The position numbers were made by a program, and so were the translations under genes. Positions 49,014 through 58,608 of a DNA stretch of 64,000 bases are shown one piece after another; position 1 is the stretch's first letter, and every line of letters begins with the position of its first letter. The DNA lies in contig NZ_CP043329.1 of assembly GCF_008195825.1 (NCBI RefSeq), positions 2,232,001 to 2,296,000 of the forward strand, read 5' to 3'. Below the pieces are notes generated by a model. The model worked only from the letters and a program-made list of their open reading frames with translations. It was not told the origin of the DNA and did not search any database. This stretch comes from Pedobacter aquae (GTDB lineage: Bacteria; Bacteroidota; Bacteroidia; Sphingobacteriales; Sphingobacteriaceae).

Positions 49014-50724
49014 GGAAGAGACAGCAATCACTGTAGAACAGCTTAAAGGCTCAGAAATTTTATTAAACGGTTTAATTGCCGAAGGCGTTGAGACCATTTT
49101 TGGATATCCAGGCGGGGCAATCATGCCTATTTATGATGCTTTATACGATTACCAAGATAGACTAAAACACATTCTTGTTCGTCATGAGCAAGGTGCAACA
49201 CATGCTGCACAAGGTTACGCCCGTACATCAGGAAAAGTAGGTGTTGTGTTTGCTACTAGCGGACCAGGTGCTACCAACTTAATTACAGGTTTAGCTGATG
49301 CTCAAATTGATAGTACCCCAATGGTATGTATCACTGGGCAAGTATTTGCGCATCTTTTAGGAACAGACGCTTTCCAAGAAACTGATGTTATCAATATCAC
49401 TACACCTGTTACTAAGTGGAATTATCAAGTAACTGATGCTTCTGAAATTGCAGAGGTATTAGCAAAAGCTTTCCATATAGCTAAAACAGGCAGACCAGGC
49501 CCTGTACTTATTGATATTACTAAAAATGCACAATTACAATTAACAGCTTATAACGGTTATCAAAAATGTGAGCATATCAGAAGTTACCGTCCTGCTCCTA
49601 TTATTAGAAATAACTATATAGAACAAGCCGCAGCTTTAATTAACGAGGCTAAAAAACCTTTTGTTTTATTTGGACAAGGCGTACTGTTAGGTAATGCAGA
49701 GCAAGAATTTAAAGCTTTTGTAGAAAAAACAGGTATTCCGGCTGCTTGGACTATTTTAGGCGCAGGCGCTATCCCTACAGACCATCCTTTAAACGTAGGT
49801 ATGTTAGGTATGCATGGTAATTACGGGCCAAATGTTTTAACCAATGAGTGCGATGTTTTAATTGCTATTGGGATGCGTTTTGATGACCGTGTTACTGGCC
49901 GCTTAGACAAATATGCTAAACAAGCTAAGGTTATCCACTTAGATATAGACCCTGCCGAGATTGACAAAAATGTAAAAGCTCATGTTCCGGTATGGGGAGA
50001 TTGTAAAGAAACTTTACCCTTATTAACTGCTTTAGTTAAAGAAAAGAAACACGAAGAGTGGTTAGAAAAATTTAGAACTTACACCAGAGAAGAGATTGAA
50101 CAATGTATTGATGCTGAGATTAATCCTCAATCTGGAGAGTTAACTATGGGCGAGGTAATCAATCAGCTTAACCAATTAACAAAAGGAGACGCCATTATTG
50201 TAACAGATGTTGGTCAACACCAAATGGTAGCTTGCCGTTATGCTAAATTTAACCATACCAGAAGTAATATCACCAGCGGTGGCTTAGGTACTATGGGTTT
50301 TGCTTTACCAGCAGCTATTGGAGCTAAGTTTGGTGCGCCAGAAAAAACCGTAGTTGCTGTTATTGGCGATGGTGGTTTCCAAATGACTTTACAAGAACTA
50401 GGCACTATTATGCAAAGTGGTATTGATGTAAAAATCATGATTTTGAATAATCAGTTCTTAGGGATGGTAAGACAATGGCAAGAGCTTTTCCACGATAGAA
50501 GATATTCTTTTGTTGATATTACCAGTCCGGATTTTGTAGCTCTTGCAAAAAGCTATTACATAGACGGACAAAAAATATCGGAAAGAGCAGAGCTTAAAGA
50601 CGCTTTAAAAACCATGCTTGATCATAAAGGCTCATACCTTTTAGAAGTTATGGTGACCAAAGAAAATAATGTATTCCCTATGGTTCCACAAGGCTGTAGC
50701 GTTAGCGAAATCAGGCTTAAGTAA
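49003..50724 (+). CDS. ilvB: Acetolactate synthase large (catalytic) subunit
   Basis: This thiamine-diphosphate enzyme condenses two pyruvates, or pyruvate and 2-oxobutyrate, at the branch point of the pathway. The 573-residue product has the N-terminal catalytic glutamate region [15 protein letters not shown], and the ThDP/Mg motif [14 protein letters not shown] ... [15 protein letters not shown] 49003 (MSSEEETA) was chosen; an upstream ATG at 48979 adds eight codons wholly inside ilvD. The overlap with ilvD suggests translational coupling. Confidence 0.97.
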   Translation: MSSEEETAITVEQLKGSEILLNGLIAEGVETIFGYPGGAIMPIYDALYDYQDRLKHILVRHEQGATHAAQGYARTSGKVGVVFATSGPGATNLITGLADAQIDSTPMVCITGQVFAHLLGTDAFQETDVINITTPVTKWNYQVTDASEIAEVLAKAFHIAKTGRPGPVLIDITKNAQLQLTAYNGYQKCEHIRSYRPAPIIRNNYIEQAAALINEAKKPFVLFGQGVLLGNAEQEFKAFVEKTGIPAAWTILGAGAIPTDHPLNVGMLGMHGNYGPNVLTNECDVLIAIGMRFDDRVTGRLDKYAKQAKVIHLDIDPAEIDKNVKAHVPVWGDCKETLPLLTALVKEKKHEEWLEKFRTYTREEIEQCIDAEINPQSGELTMGEVINQLNQLTKGDAIIVTDVGQHQMVACRYAKFNHTRSNITSGGLGTMGFALPAAIGAKFGAPEKTVVAVIGDGGFQMTLQELGTIMQSGIDVKIMILNNQFLGMVRQWQELFHDRRYSFVDITSPDFVALAKSYYIDGQKISERAELKDALKTMLDHKGSYLLEVMVTKENNVFPMVPQGCSVSEIRLK

Positions 50725-50743
50725 ACCTTCAATTTAAAAAATC

Positions 50744-51346
50744 ATGGAATCAAAATTAGAAAAGAAGGAATTTAACATCACTGTTTATACCGAAAACCAG
50801 GTTGGTTTACTGAGCAGGATAGCAATTATATTTAGTAGAAGAAAACTGAATATAGAAAGCTTAAATACATCGCCTTCTGAGGTAGAAAGTATTCACCGTT
50901 TTAACATCGTGATAAACGAAACCGAAGAGGTGGTAAGAAAAGTTGCTCGTCAGCTAGAAAAGCAAGTTGAGGTATTAAAAGTATACTATAACACCAATGA
51001 AGATGTTATTTGGCAAGAACTTGCACTTTACAAAGTACCTACAGAAATTATTGCAGAGCATGTAAGTGTAGAGCGTTTACTACGTGAATATGGTGCAAGA
51101 GCAGTGGTTATCCGTAAAGATTATACCGTTTTTGAAACCACCGGACACAGAGAGGAAACTGATGCTTTGGTAGTTGTACTACAACAATATGGTTTAATAG
51201 AGTTTGTGAGAAGCGCCCGTGTAGCTATTATAAAAGCTAGCGATGGTTTCCATACCAAACTTAAACAATTTGAAAACCGCGAACCAGGAGAATCAGCTTC
51301 AGAAAATGAGTACCTGAATAATGGCGATAAGGTGTTTACAATGTAG
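50744..51346 (+). CDS. ilvN: Acetolactate synthase small (regulatory) subunit
   Basis: IlvN/IlvH gives valine feedback inhibition and stimulates the catalytic subunit. The 200-residue protein has an ACT domain at residues about 9-85 (FNITVYTENQVGLLSRIAIIFSRR, LNIESLNTSPSE) and the ALS small-subunit C-terminal domain (VSVERLLREYGARAVVIRKDYTVFETTG). It follows ilvB by 19 bp. Confidence 0.95.
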   Translation: MESKLEKKEFNITVYTENQVGLLSRIAIIFSRRKLNIESLNTSPSEVESIHRFNIVINETEEVVRKVARQLEKQVEVLKVYYNTNEDVIWQELALYKVPTEIIAEHVSVERLLREYGARAVVIRKDYTVFETTGHREETDALVVVLQQYGLIEFVRSARVAIIKASDGFHTKLKQFENREPGESASENEYLNNGDKVFTM

Positions 51347-51487
51347 TTTAACGTCGGCAGACCGAGGTCATAAGGCCAAAGTCATAAGAATTAATTAAAA
51401 AAATAGAAACAATAAACAAACATATATAAAGAACGAATTTGGCTCCGGTCTACAGACTTCCAACTTCGGACATAAAAACAAAAAACA
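51347..51487. repeat. ilvN-ilvC spacer with imperfect inverted repeat
   Basis: AGACCGAGGTCATAAGGCC just after ilvN and TTTGGCTCCGGTCT further on can form an interrupted stem across the spacer. The pattern (cagaccgag...ctccggtctacag) resembles other intergenic words in this locus. No T-run and no frame. Confidence 0.4.
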
Positions 51488-52969
51488 ATGGCAAATTATT
51501 TTAATACTTTACCCCTTAGAGAAAAACTAAACCAATTAGGCGTTTGCGAATTCATGGATAATGCTGAGTTTGCAGATGGTGTAAATGCTTTAAAAGGGAA
51601 AAAGATTGTAGTTGTAGGTTGCGGTGCACAAGGCTTAAACCAAGGCTTAAATTTAAGAGATAGCGGCTTAGATGTAAGCTATACTTTGCGTAAAGAAGCA
51701 ATTGAAGGCAAACGTGATTCTTGGAAAAACGCTACTGAAAACAACTTTAAAGTTGGTACTTATGAAGAGCTAATTCCTTCTGCAGATGTAGTGGTTAACC
51801 TTACACCAGACAAGCAACATACTGCTGTTGTAAATGCTATTATGCCTTTAATGAAACAAGGTTCTACCCTGTTATATTCTCACGGTTTTAACATCGTTGA
51901 AGAAGGCATGCAAATCCGTAAAGATATTACCGTTATTATGGTGGCGCCTAAATGCCCAGGTAGCGAGGTAAGAGCAGAATATGTAAGAGGTTTTGGTGTA
52001 CCTACTTTAATTGCTGTACACCCAGAAAATGATCCTGAAGGTAAAGGTTTAGCGCAAGCAAAAGCTTATTGTGTAGGTACTGGCGGTCACAGAGCTGGTG
52101 TATTAAAATCATCTTTTGTTGCTGAAGTAAAATCAGATTTAATGGGCGAGCAAACTATACTTTGTGGTTTGTTACAAACTGGCTCTATCCTTTCTTTTGA
52201 TAAAATGACTGAAAAAGGTATTGATGCTGGTTACGCTTCTAAATTGGTACAATATGGTGTTGAAGTTATCACTGAAGCTTTAAAACATGGTGGCGTTTCT
52301 GGCATGATGGATCGTTTAAGCAATGTTGCAAAAGTTAAAGCTTTTGAAGTTTCTGAAGAGTTGAAAGACATTATGCGTCCTTTATTCCAAAAGCATCAAG
52401 ATGATATTATGAGTGGTGAGTTTAGCCGTACCATGATGGAAGACTGGGCAAATGGCGATAAAAACTTATTGGCTTGGAGAGCAGAGACAGGTGAAACTGC
52501 CTTTGAAAAAACTGCTGCCGGAGATGTTAAAATTGGCGAGCAAGAATACTTTGATAATTATTTATTAATGGTTGCTTTTGTTAGAGCAGGTGTTGAGTTA
52601 GCTTTTGAAACTATGGTTGAGGCTGGTATTAAACCAGAGTCTGCTTATTATGAGTCTTTACACGAAACTCCACTTATTGCAAATACCATTGCTCGTAAAA
52701 AATTATTCGAAATGAACCGCGTAATTTCTGATACGGCTGAGTACGGTTGCTATTTATTTGACCAAGCTTGTAAGCCTTTATTAGCTGATTTCATGAAAAA
52801 AGTTGACACTGACTTAGTAGGTAAAAACTTTAATGAAGGTAAAGATGGTTCTGTAGATAACAGAAGATTAGTAGAAATCAATGAAATTTTACGTAGCCAC
52901 CAAGTGGAAGTTGTAGGTGTAAAATTGCGTAAAGCAATGACAGCTATGAAAGCTATTAAAACGGCGTAA
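51488..52969 (+). CDS. ilvC: Ketol-acid reductoisomerase (class II)
   Basis: IlvC isomerises and reduces acetolactate or acetohydroxybutyrate with NADPH and Mg2+. The 493-residue protein is the long class II form with two C-terminal knotted domains, as in E. coli. The Rossmann motif is [20 protein letters not shown]; metal ligands lie in [12 protein letters not shown] and in the region near LYDQACKP as expected. Length is close to the 491 residues of the E. coli enzyme. Confidence 0.96.
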   Translation: MANYFNTLPLREKLNQLGVCEFMDNAEFADGVNALKGKKIVVVGCGAQGLNQGLNLRDSGLDVSYTLRKEAIEGKRDSWKNATENNFKVGTYEELIPSADVVVNLTPDKQHTAVVNAIMPLMKQGSTLLYSHGFNIVEEGMQIRKDITVIMVAPKCPGSEVRAEYVRGFGVPTLIAVHPENDPEGKGLAQAKAYCVGTGGHRAGVLKSSFVAEVKSDLMGEQTILCGLLQTGSILSFDKMTEKGIDAGYASKLVQYGVEVITEALKHGGVSGMMDRLSNVAKVKAFEVSEELKDIMRPLFQKHQDDIMSGEFSRTMMEDWANGDKNLLAWRAETGETAFEKTAAGDVKIGEQEYFDNYLLMVAFVRAGVELAFETMVEAGIKPESAYYESLHETPLIANTIARKKLFEMNRVISDTAEYGCYLFDQACKPLLADFMKKVDTDLVGKNFNEGKDGSVDNRRLVEINEILRSHQVEVVGVKLRKAMTAMKAIKTA

Positions 52970-52973
52970 AAAA

Positions 52974-53092
52974 AGCCTCACCCCAACCCTCTCCAAAGGA
53001 GAGGGAGTACAATGAGTGCTATATATTAATTAACATAATAAAGTTAAATTTTATTCTGCCAACAAATCCCCTCTCTTTCTGAGAGGGGATTT
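52974..53092. repeat. Two hairpins in the spacer after ilvC
   Basis: CCCTCTCC-AAA-GGAGAGGG (52987-53005) is a perfect 8-bp hairpin. AAATCCCCTCTC (53064-53075) and GAGAGGGGATTT (53081-53092) form a 12-bp perfect stem with a 5-base loop, ending just before an unused ATG and 13 bp before the ABC gene start. Both belong to a widespread interspersed family; the first is related to 27690-27753. Without a T-run they are more likely mRNA-processing or mobile repeats than terminators. Confidence 0.7.
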
Positions 53093-53105
53093 AATGGTGA
53101 AATTT

Positions 53106-54617
53106 ATGTCACAACCAGTCGTCCATATTAACAATTTAAACTTGCAATACCCACAAACGTTGGTGTTGGAGGATTTGAATTGGACTATCCTTTTGGGAGA
53201 AAACTGGTTATTAGGTGGGAATAGCGGCAACGGAAAAACATCCTTAGCTAAAGCTATAGCTGGCTTAATACCTGCCTTTGGTAATATCGAAATCAACTTT
53301 AACGATACAAGTAAATTACCTGCAAAAGTTTTGTTGGTAGAAAGTTGGTATCAGTTTAAGAATTTAGAAGGTGTTGCTAATTTTTACTATCAGCAACGCT
53401 ATACCAGCCAACAGGCAAAAGATACTTTAACTGTAAAAGCAGAACTAGCTTATTACGCTAAAGAACATCACTTAAATATTGCTGATGTTGAGCCTATCTT
53501 AGATAGATTAGACTTTACATCTTTACAAAACTCGCAACTTATAGAGCTTTCTAGCGGCGAGCATAAAAAATTACAACTAGTTAAAGCTTTGTGGTTAAAA
53601 CCTCAAGTGCTTATTATAGACCAGCCTTATACAGGTTTAGATTTAAAATCGAGAAAAAACCTAAATCTTCTTTTAGATGAAGCTGCATCATCAGGGGTAA
53701 CATTAATCTTAATCAGTAATGATGATGATTTACCATCATCAATCAATCGTTTTGCTACCATTGCAAACAAAAAATTGGTAGCCGTAAATACGAAGACAGA
53801 TTTACAGCAATTCATCCCCCTAAAGGAAAATAAAACTGTACCAGCTTTTTTAAGAACATCACCAGTTTATAGCTCTCAGCAGATAGCTAAAATGGAGAAT
53901 ATCCAAATTAGTTATGGCGAAAAACAAGTGCTAAAAAATATCAACTGGGAAGTTAAAGCTGGCGAAAAATGGTTGTTACAAGGGCATAATGGCTCTGGTA
54001 AATCAACCTTATTAAGTTTAATTAATGGCGACCACCCACAATCTTATGCTAATACTCTGTATTTATTTGGTCATAAAAGAGGAAGCGGAGAAAGTATCTG
54101 GGATATTAAACAACATATTGGCTTAATTTCTCCAGAATTTCATTGGTATTTTGATGCATCAGCTACGGTATGGGAAAGTGTTGCTTCTGGCCTTTATGAT
54201 TCGGTGGGTTTATTTAGACAGTTACCTTACTCTAAAAGTATTTTGGTAGATGAGTTGGTTGCATATTTCGGTTTAACCAAAGAGAAAAACAGACTTTTAA
54301 ATACTTTGCCTTTAGGAGCACAAAGATTGGTTTTACTAGCTAGAACCATCATTAAAAACCCAGAATTACTTATTCTGGATGAGCCTTGCCAAGGTTTAGA
54401 CAAACAACAAACACAATATTTTAACCAATTGGTAGATGAGCTTGGCAGCAATGGTATGACTATCATTTATGTAGGTCATTTTGAATCTCAATTACCCAAT
54501 TGCTTAGAAAAAAGGATTGTTTTGGAGAACGGAGAAGTTCTTCTGATAGAAGAAATAGATAAAGAAAATAAAAAGCATAAGGCTTTAAATGAGTTGAGCC
54601 TTGCGTTATCCATATAA
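53106..54617 (+). CDS. Tandem ABC ATPase, ModF-like
   Basis: The 503-residue protein has two nucleotide-binding domains and no membrane segment. NBD1: Walker A GGNSGNGKTS (residues 37-46), signature LSSGEHKKLQLVKAL, Walker B VLIIDQPY (Glu replaced by Gln). NBD2: Walker A GHNGSGKST, weak signature LPLGAQRLVLLAR and Walker B LLILDEPC. This matches the ModF/PhrA-type group named after the molybdate locus, but no molybdate genes are present. It is inserted between ilvC and leuA; link to amino acid synthesis is unknown. Start 53106 is preferred to 53094, which lies in the repeat. Confidence 0.8.
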   Translation: MSQPVVHINNLNLQYPQTLVLEDLNWTILLGENWLLGGNSGNGKTSLAKAIAGLIPAFGNIEINFNDTSKLPAKVLLVESWYQFKNLEGVANFYYQQRYTSQQAKDTLTVKAELAYYAKEHHLNIADVEPILDRLDFTSLQNSQLIELSSGEHKKLQLVKALWLKPQVLIIDQPYTGLDLKSRKNLNLLLDEAASSGVTLILISNDDDLPSSINRFATIANKKLVAVNTKTDLQQFIPLKENKTVPAFLRTSPVYSSQQIAKMENIQISYGEKQVLKNINWEVKAGEKWLLQGHNGSGKSTLLSLINGDHPQSYANTLYLFGHKRGSGESIWDIKQHIGLISPEFHWYFDASATVWESVASGLYDSVGLFRQLPYSKSILVDELVAYFGLTKEKNRLLNTLPLGAQRLVLLARTIIKNPELLILDEPCQGLDKQQTQYFNQLVDELGSNGMTIIYVGHFESQLPNCLEKRIVLENGEVLLIEEIDKENKKHKALNELSLALSI

Positions 54618-54674
54618 AAAGAGATAAAAAATTCATTTCATCCTGTAAAAGGTAAATGAAGCTAACAAAAGAAT

Positions 54675-56179
54675 ATGTTACACGACCCGAATAGAATTTA
54701 CATTTTTGACACTACTTTAAGAGACGGTGAACAGGTACCTGGCTGTCAATTAACAACATCAGAAAAGATAGAGATTGCAAAAGAACTAGAAATCTTAGGT
54801 GTTGATGTTATTGAGGCTGGTTTCCCTATTTCAAGTCCGGGAGATTTCCAAAGTGTTGTTGAGCTATCTAAAGCAGTAAGAGAACCTATTATTTGTGCTT
54901 TAACAAGAGCCAATACTATGGATATTGATGCTGCTGTAGAATCTTTAAAGCATGCCAAAAGACCAAGAATACATACTGGAATTGGCGCATCAGACATGCA
55001 TATCAAATACAAATTTAACAGTACCCGTGAAGATATTCTGGAGCGTGGTGTTGCAGCAGTAAAATATGCCAAAAAGTTTGTTGAAGATATTGAGTTTTAT
55101 GCAGAAGATGCCGGAAGAGCAGATGTAGTTTTTCTTGCCCAAATGATAGAAGCTGTAATTGCAGCTGGTGCTACAGTAGTTAACATACCAGATACCAATG
55201 GCTACTGCTTACCAGACCAGTATGGTGCTAAAATTCGTTTCCTGAAAGAGAATGTTAAAAATATAGACCAAGCTATAATTTCTGTACACTGCCATAATGA
55301 TTTAGGTTTGGCAACAGCAAATTCTATTGCTGGTATTCAAAATGGAGCTCGCCAGGTAGAGTGTACCATTAATGGTATTGGCGAAAGAGCAGGTAATACT
55401 TCTTTAGAAGAAGTTGCTATGATATTAAAAACCCATCAATTGGGATATTATACCCATATCAACAGCAAAAATTCTATGAATTAAGCGGAATGGTAAGTCG
55501 TATGATGCGTATGCCAGTACAACCAAACAAAGCTATTGTAGGTAAAAATGCATTTGCGCATAGTTCGGGTATCCATCAAGATGGTGTTTTAAAATTCAGA
55601 GAGAATTATGAAATCATCAATCCGGAAGATGTAGGGATAGACCAATCAGAGATTATCTTAACTGCAAGAAGTGGTCGTCATGCGCTTAAGCATCATTTAG
55701 AGCGTTTAGGCTATATTATTGAAAAAATAAACTTAGATGATGTTTACGAGCGTTTCTTAGTACTTGCTGATAGTAAAAAAGAAATCAAAGATGACGACTT
55801 ATTACTTTTAATGGGCGATGGTACAGAGCGTAATTATAAAGATGGTATCACCATAAAATTATTACAGGTGATGTGCGGCGACCCGCTAATTCCTACCGCT
55901 ATGGTAAAGCTAGAAATTCATGAAAAAGTATATGAAGCCGTAGCATCAGGAAACGGCCCAGTAGACGCAACTATTAGAGCAATGGATAGCATCATTAAAA
56001 AAGAGGTTGCCTTAAAAGAGTTTCACATAGATGCTATACATGGTGGAAGTAATGATACCAGCAAAGTAAATATGAGAGTAAAATATGGCGATAAATATTA
56101 TGCAGGATACGGTTTCAGTTCTGATATCGTAAAAGCATCTGCAAATGCTTATTTAGATGCTATAAATAAATTTATATAA
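54675..56179 (+). CDS. leuA: 2-isopropylmalate synthase, interrupted by a -1 frameshift
   Basis: LeuA condenses 2-oxoisovalerate with acetyl-CoA, the first step specific to leucine. The first frame (54675-55484) has the catalytic start [25 protein letters not shown] and [14 protein letters not shown], then ends in a stop. The other frame continues [34 protein letters not shown] and the LeuA regulatory domain. With one more A in the A5 run at 55467-55471, the join reads ...[17 protein letters not shown]... and the product is 501 residues, normal for LeuA. Everything else is intact. Confidence 0.92.
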
Positions 56180-56248
56180 GATTTAAATTTGCCTTATCGA
56201 GATTATTGACAAGGCCTTAAGATAAAAAACAAATAAAATTATAATAAG

Positions 56249-57658
56249 ATGAGCAAGACATTGTTTGACAAAGTGTGGGATAAACATGTGGTTCGCAAGA
56301 TAGAAGGCGGCCCAGATGTTTTATTTATCGATCGTCATTTAATCCATGAAGTAACCAGCCCGGTAGCTTTCTTAGGATTAAAAACTAGAGGTATTAAAGT
56401 TTTATATCCTGAGCGTACTTTTGCTACGGCAGATCATAACACGCCTACTATTAACCAACATTTACCAGTTGCAGACCCATTATCAGCAAATCAGCTAAAA
56501 GCTTTAGAGGCTAACTCTAAAGAATATGGTATTTCTCACTGGGGCTTAGGTCATCAAAAAAATGGTATCGTTCACGTAGTTGGTCCAGAGTACGGTATTA
56601 CCCAACCAGGTGCAACTATTGTTTGTGGCGACTCGCATACTTCAACTCATGGTGCTTTTGGTGCTATCGCTTTTGGTATAGGTACATCTGAAGTAGAAAT
56701 GGTACTTTCTACACAATGTATCATGCAACCAAAACCAAAGAAAATGAGAATCACCATCAACGGTACTTTAAGCAGAGGTGTTACGCCTAAAGACGTTGCT
56801 TTATTCATCATTTCTAAATTAACTACCTCTGGCGCTACTGGTTATTTTGTAGAGTATGCTGGTGAAGTTTTTGAGAAAATGAGTATGGAAGGCCGTATGA
56901 CTGTTTGTAACCTAAGCATAGAAATGGGTGCTCGTGGTGGTATGATAGCTCCAGACGAAACTACTTTCAATTATATCCAAGGTCGTGAGTTTACACCAAA
57001 AGGTGCAGCTTGGGATAAAGCAATGGAATATTGGAAAACCCTTAAAACAGATGCTGATGCAGTATTTGATAAAGAGTTAACCTATAGCGCTTCTGAAATT
57101 GAACCTATGATTACTTATGGTACCAACCCAGGTATGGGTATTGGTATTTCTAACCAAATTCCTGATGCTGAACAAGTAGAAGGCGGTGTAGAAACTTACG
57201 AGAAATCTTTAAACTATATGGGTTTCAATGAAGGCGATTCTATGATAGGCAAACCTGTTGATTACGTTTTCGTAGGAAGCTGTACCAATGGTAGAATTGA
57301 AGATTTCAGAGCTTTTGCATCAGTAGTAAAAGGAAAACAAAAAGCAGAAAATGTAACGGTTTGGTTAGTACCAGGTTCTCATATTGTTGAGTCTCAAATT
57401 AAAGAAGAAGGTATTTTAGATATTTTAACTGAGGCTGGTTTTACACTACGTCAACCAGGTTGTTCTGCTTGTTTAGCTATGAATGATGATAAAATTCCGG
57501 CAGGTAAATATGCGGTAAGTACATCAAACAGAAACTTTGAAGGCCGTCAAGGACCAGGTTCTAGAACCATGCTTGCAAGCCCACTAGTAGCAGCTGCGGC
57601 AGCGGTTACAGGTAAAGTAACAGACCCAAGAGAATTAATGGAAGAATTAGTTGGTTAG
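56249..57658 (+). CDS. leuC: 3-isopropylmalate dehydratase large subunit
   Basis: LeuC carries the [4Fe-4S] cluster of isopropylmalate isomerase and acts with LeuD. The 469-residue protein has the aconitase signatures [19 protein letters not shown] and the cluster cysteines in GSCTNGR and GCSACLA. It starts 70 bp after leuA. The same LeuCD complex could also process citramalate for isoleucine if the LeuA paralogue makes it. Confidence 0.97.
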   Translation: MSKTLFDKVWDKHVVRKIEGGPDVLFIDRHLIHEVTSPVAFLGLKTRGIKVLYPERTFATADHNTPTINQHLPVADPLSANQLKALEANSKEYGISHWGLGHQKNGIVHVVGPEYGITQPGATIVCGDSHTSTHGAFGAIAFGIGTSEVEMVLSTQCIMQPKPKKMRITINGTLSRGVTPKDVALFIISKLTTSGATGYFVEYAGEVFEKMSMEGRMTVCNLSIEMGARGGMIAPDETTFNYIQGREFTPKGAAWDKAMEYWKTLKTDADAVFDKELTYSASEIEPMITYGTNPGMGIGISNQIPDAEQVEGGVETYEKSLNYMGFNEGDSMIGKPVDYVFVGSCTNGRIEDFRAFASVVKGKQKAENVTVWLVPGSHIVESQIKEEGILDILTEAGFTLRQPGCSACLAMNDDKIPAGKYAVSTSNRNFEGRQGPGSRTMLASPLVAAAAAVTGKVTDPRELMEELVG

Positions 57659-57806
57659 ATGATTAGGTTGTTAGTTGGTTCGTTCAACTACATCTAAAAA
57701 CCCTAAAAACTAACAAAAATGTATCATTTAGGATAAGTTTCAAAATTTGTTATCAGTCTTTAAGGCCTAACAAACCAACAAACTAACAACTAAAAAACTA
57801 AAAAAA
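57659..57806. repeat. Word-repeat spacer between leuC and leuD
   Basis: After leuC, TAGGTTGTTAGTTGGTT is followed 110 bp later by AACCAACAAACTAACAAC, a near inverted copy with one triplet inserted, and then ACTAAAAAACTAAAA directly before the leuD ATG. The words are those of the (AACCAACT)n tract near panB. Confidence 0.7.
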
Positions 57807-58403
57807 ATGGCATACGATAAATTTAACATATTAAAAAGCAGTGCAGTTCCACTTTCTATAGAGAATGTTGATACTGACCAAATTATACCCGCTCGTTTCT
57901 TAAAAGCTACCGAACGTGTAGGCTTTGGCGATAACCTATTTAGAGATTGGAGATATAATCCAGATAATACTCCTAAACCAGATTTCGTCTTAAATAACCC
58001 AACTTACAGCGGTAAAATTTTAGTAGGTGGTAAAAACTTTGGTTCGGGTTCATCAAGAGAGCATGCTGCTTGGGCTGTTTACGATTATGGCTTTAGAGCT
58101 GTAGTTTCTAGCTTCTTTGCAGATATCTTTAAAAATAACTGTTTAAATATTGGTGTTTTACCGGTACAGGTTAGTCCAGAGTTTTTAGATAAAATATTTA
58201 AAGCTATTGCGGCAGACCCTAAAACAGCATTAGAAATAAATCTTCCGGCACAAACCATTACTTTAACATCAACCGGAGAGCAAGAAAGCTTCGATATTAG
58301 CTCATACAAAAAAGAAAATATGATGAATGGTTTTGATGATATTGATTATCTGCAAAACATAAAATCAGAAATTCAGGAATTTGCCACGCATCTTCCATTA
58401 TAA
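57807..58403 (+). CDS. leuD: 3-isopropylmalate dehydratase small subunit
   Basis: LeuD is the swivel domain partner of LeuC. The 198-residue product has NVDTDQIIPARFLK near residue 20, GKNFGSGSSREHAAWAVYDYGFRAVVSSFFADIFKNN and NIGVLPV, all typical. Length is normal. Confidence 0.97.
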   Translation: MAYDKFNILKSSAVPLSIENVDTDQIIPARFLKATERVGFGDNLFRDWRYNPDNTPKPDFVLNNPTYSGKILVGGKNFGSGSSREHAAWAVYDYGFRAVVSSFFADIFKNNCLNIGVLPVQVSPEFLDKIFKAIAADPKTALEINLPAQTITLTSTGEQESFDISSYKKENMMNGFDDIDYLQNIKSEIQEFATHLPL

Positions 58404-58431
58404 AAACAGACTGTTTTTGATAAACTTGTTT

Positions 58432-58561
58432 AAAACGAAGCTGTCTAAAAAAATCATATTTGTCACATTGAGCGGAGTCGAAATGTTCTCTGATATACAC
58501 AGAAAAGGCTTCGACTCCGCTCAGCCTGACACAAAGTGGTAATTTGAGACAGCCTCGTTTT
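58432..58561. repeat. 130-bp imperfect inverted repeat (GAGCGGAGTCGAA family)
   Basis: AAAACGAAGCTGTCT at the left end matches the complement of AGACAGCCTCGTTTT at the right end, and ATTGAGCGGAGTCGAA (58468-58483) pairs with TTCGACTCCGCTCAG in the middle. The whole spacer can fold into one long hairpin. From memory this GTCGAA-containing sequence is a very common interspersed repeat in Bacteroidota genomes. Confidence 0.85.
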
Positions 58562-58608
58562 CTAAAATAGATTTAGATAATAACAATCATCAACAAAAAA
58601 ATATTTAC

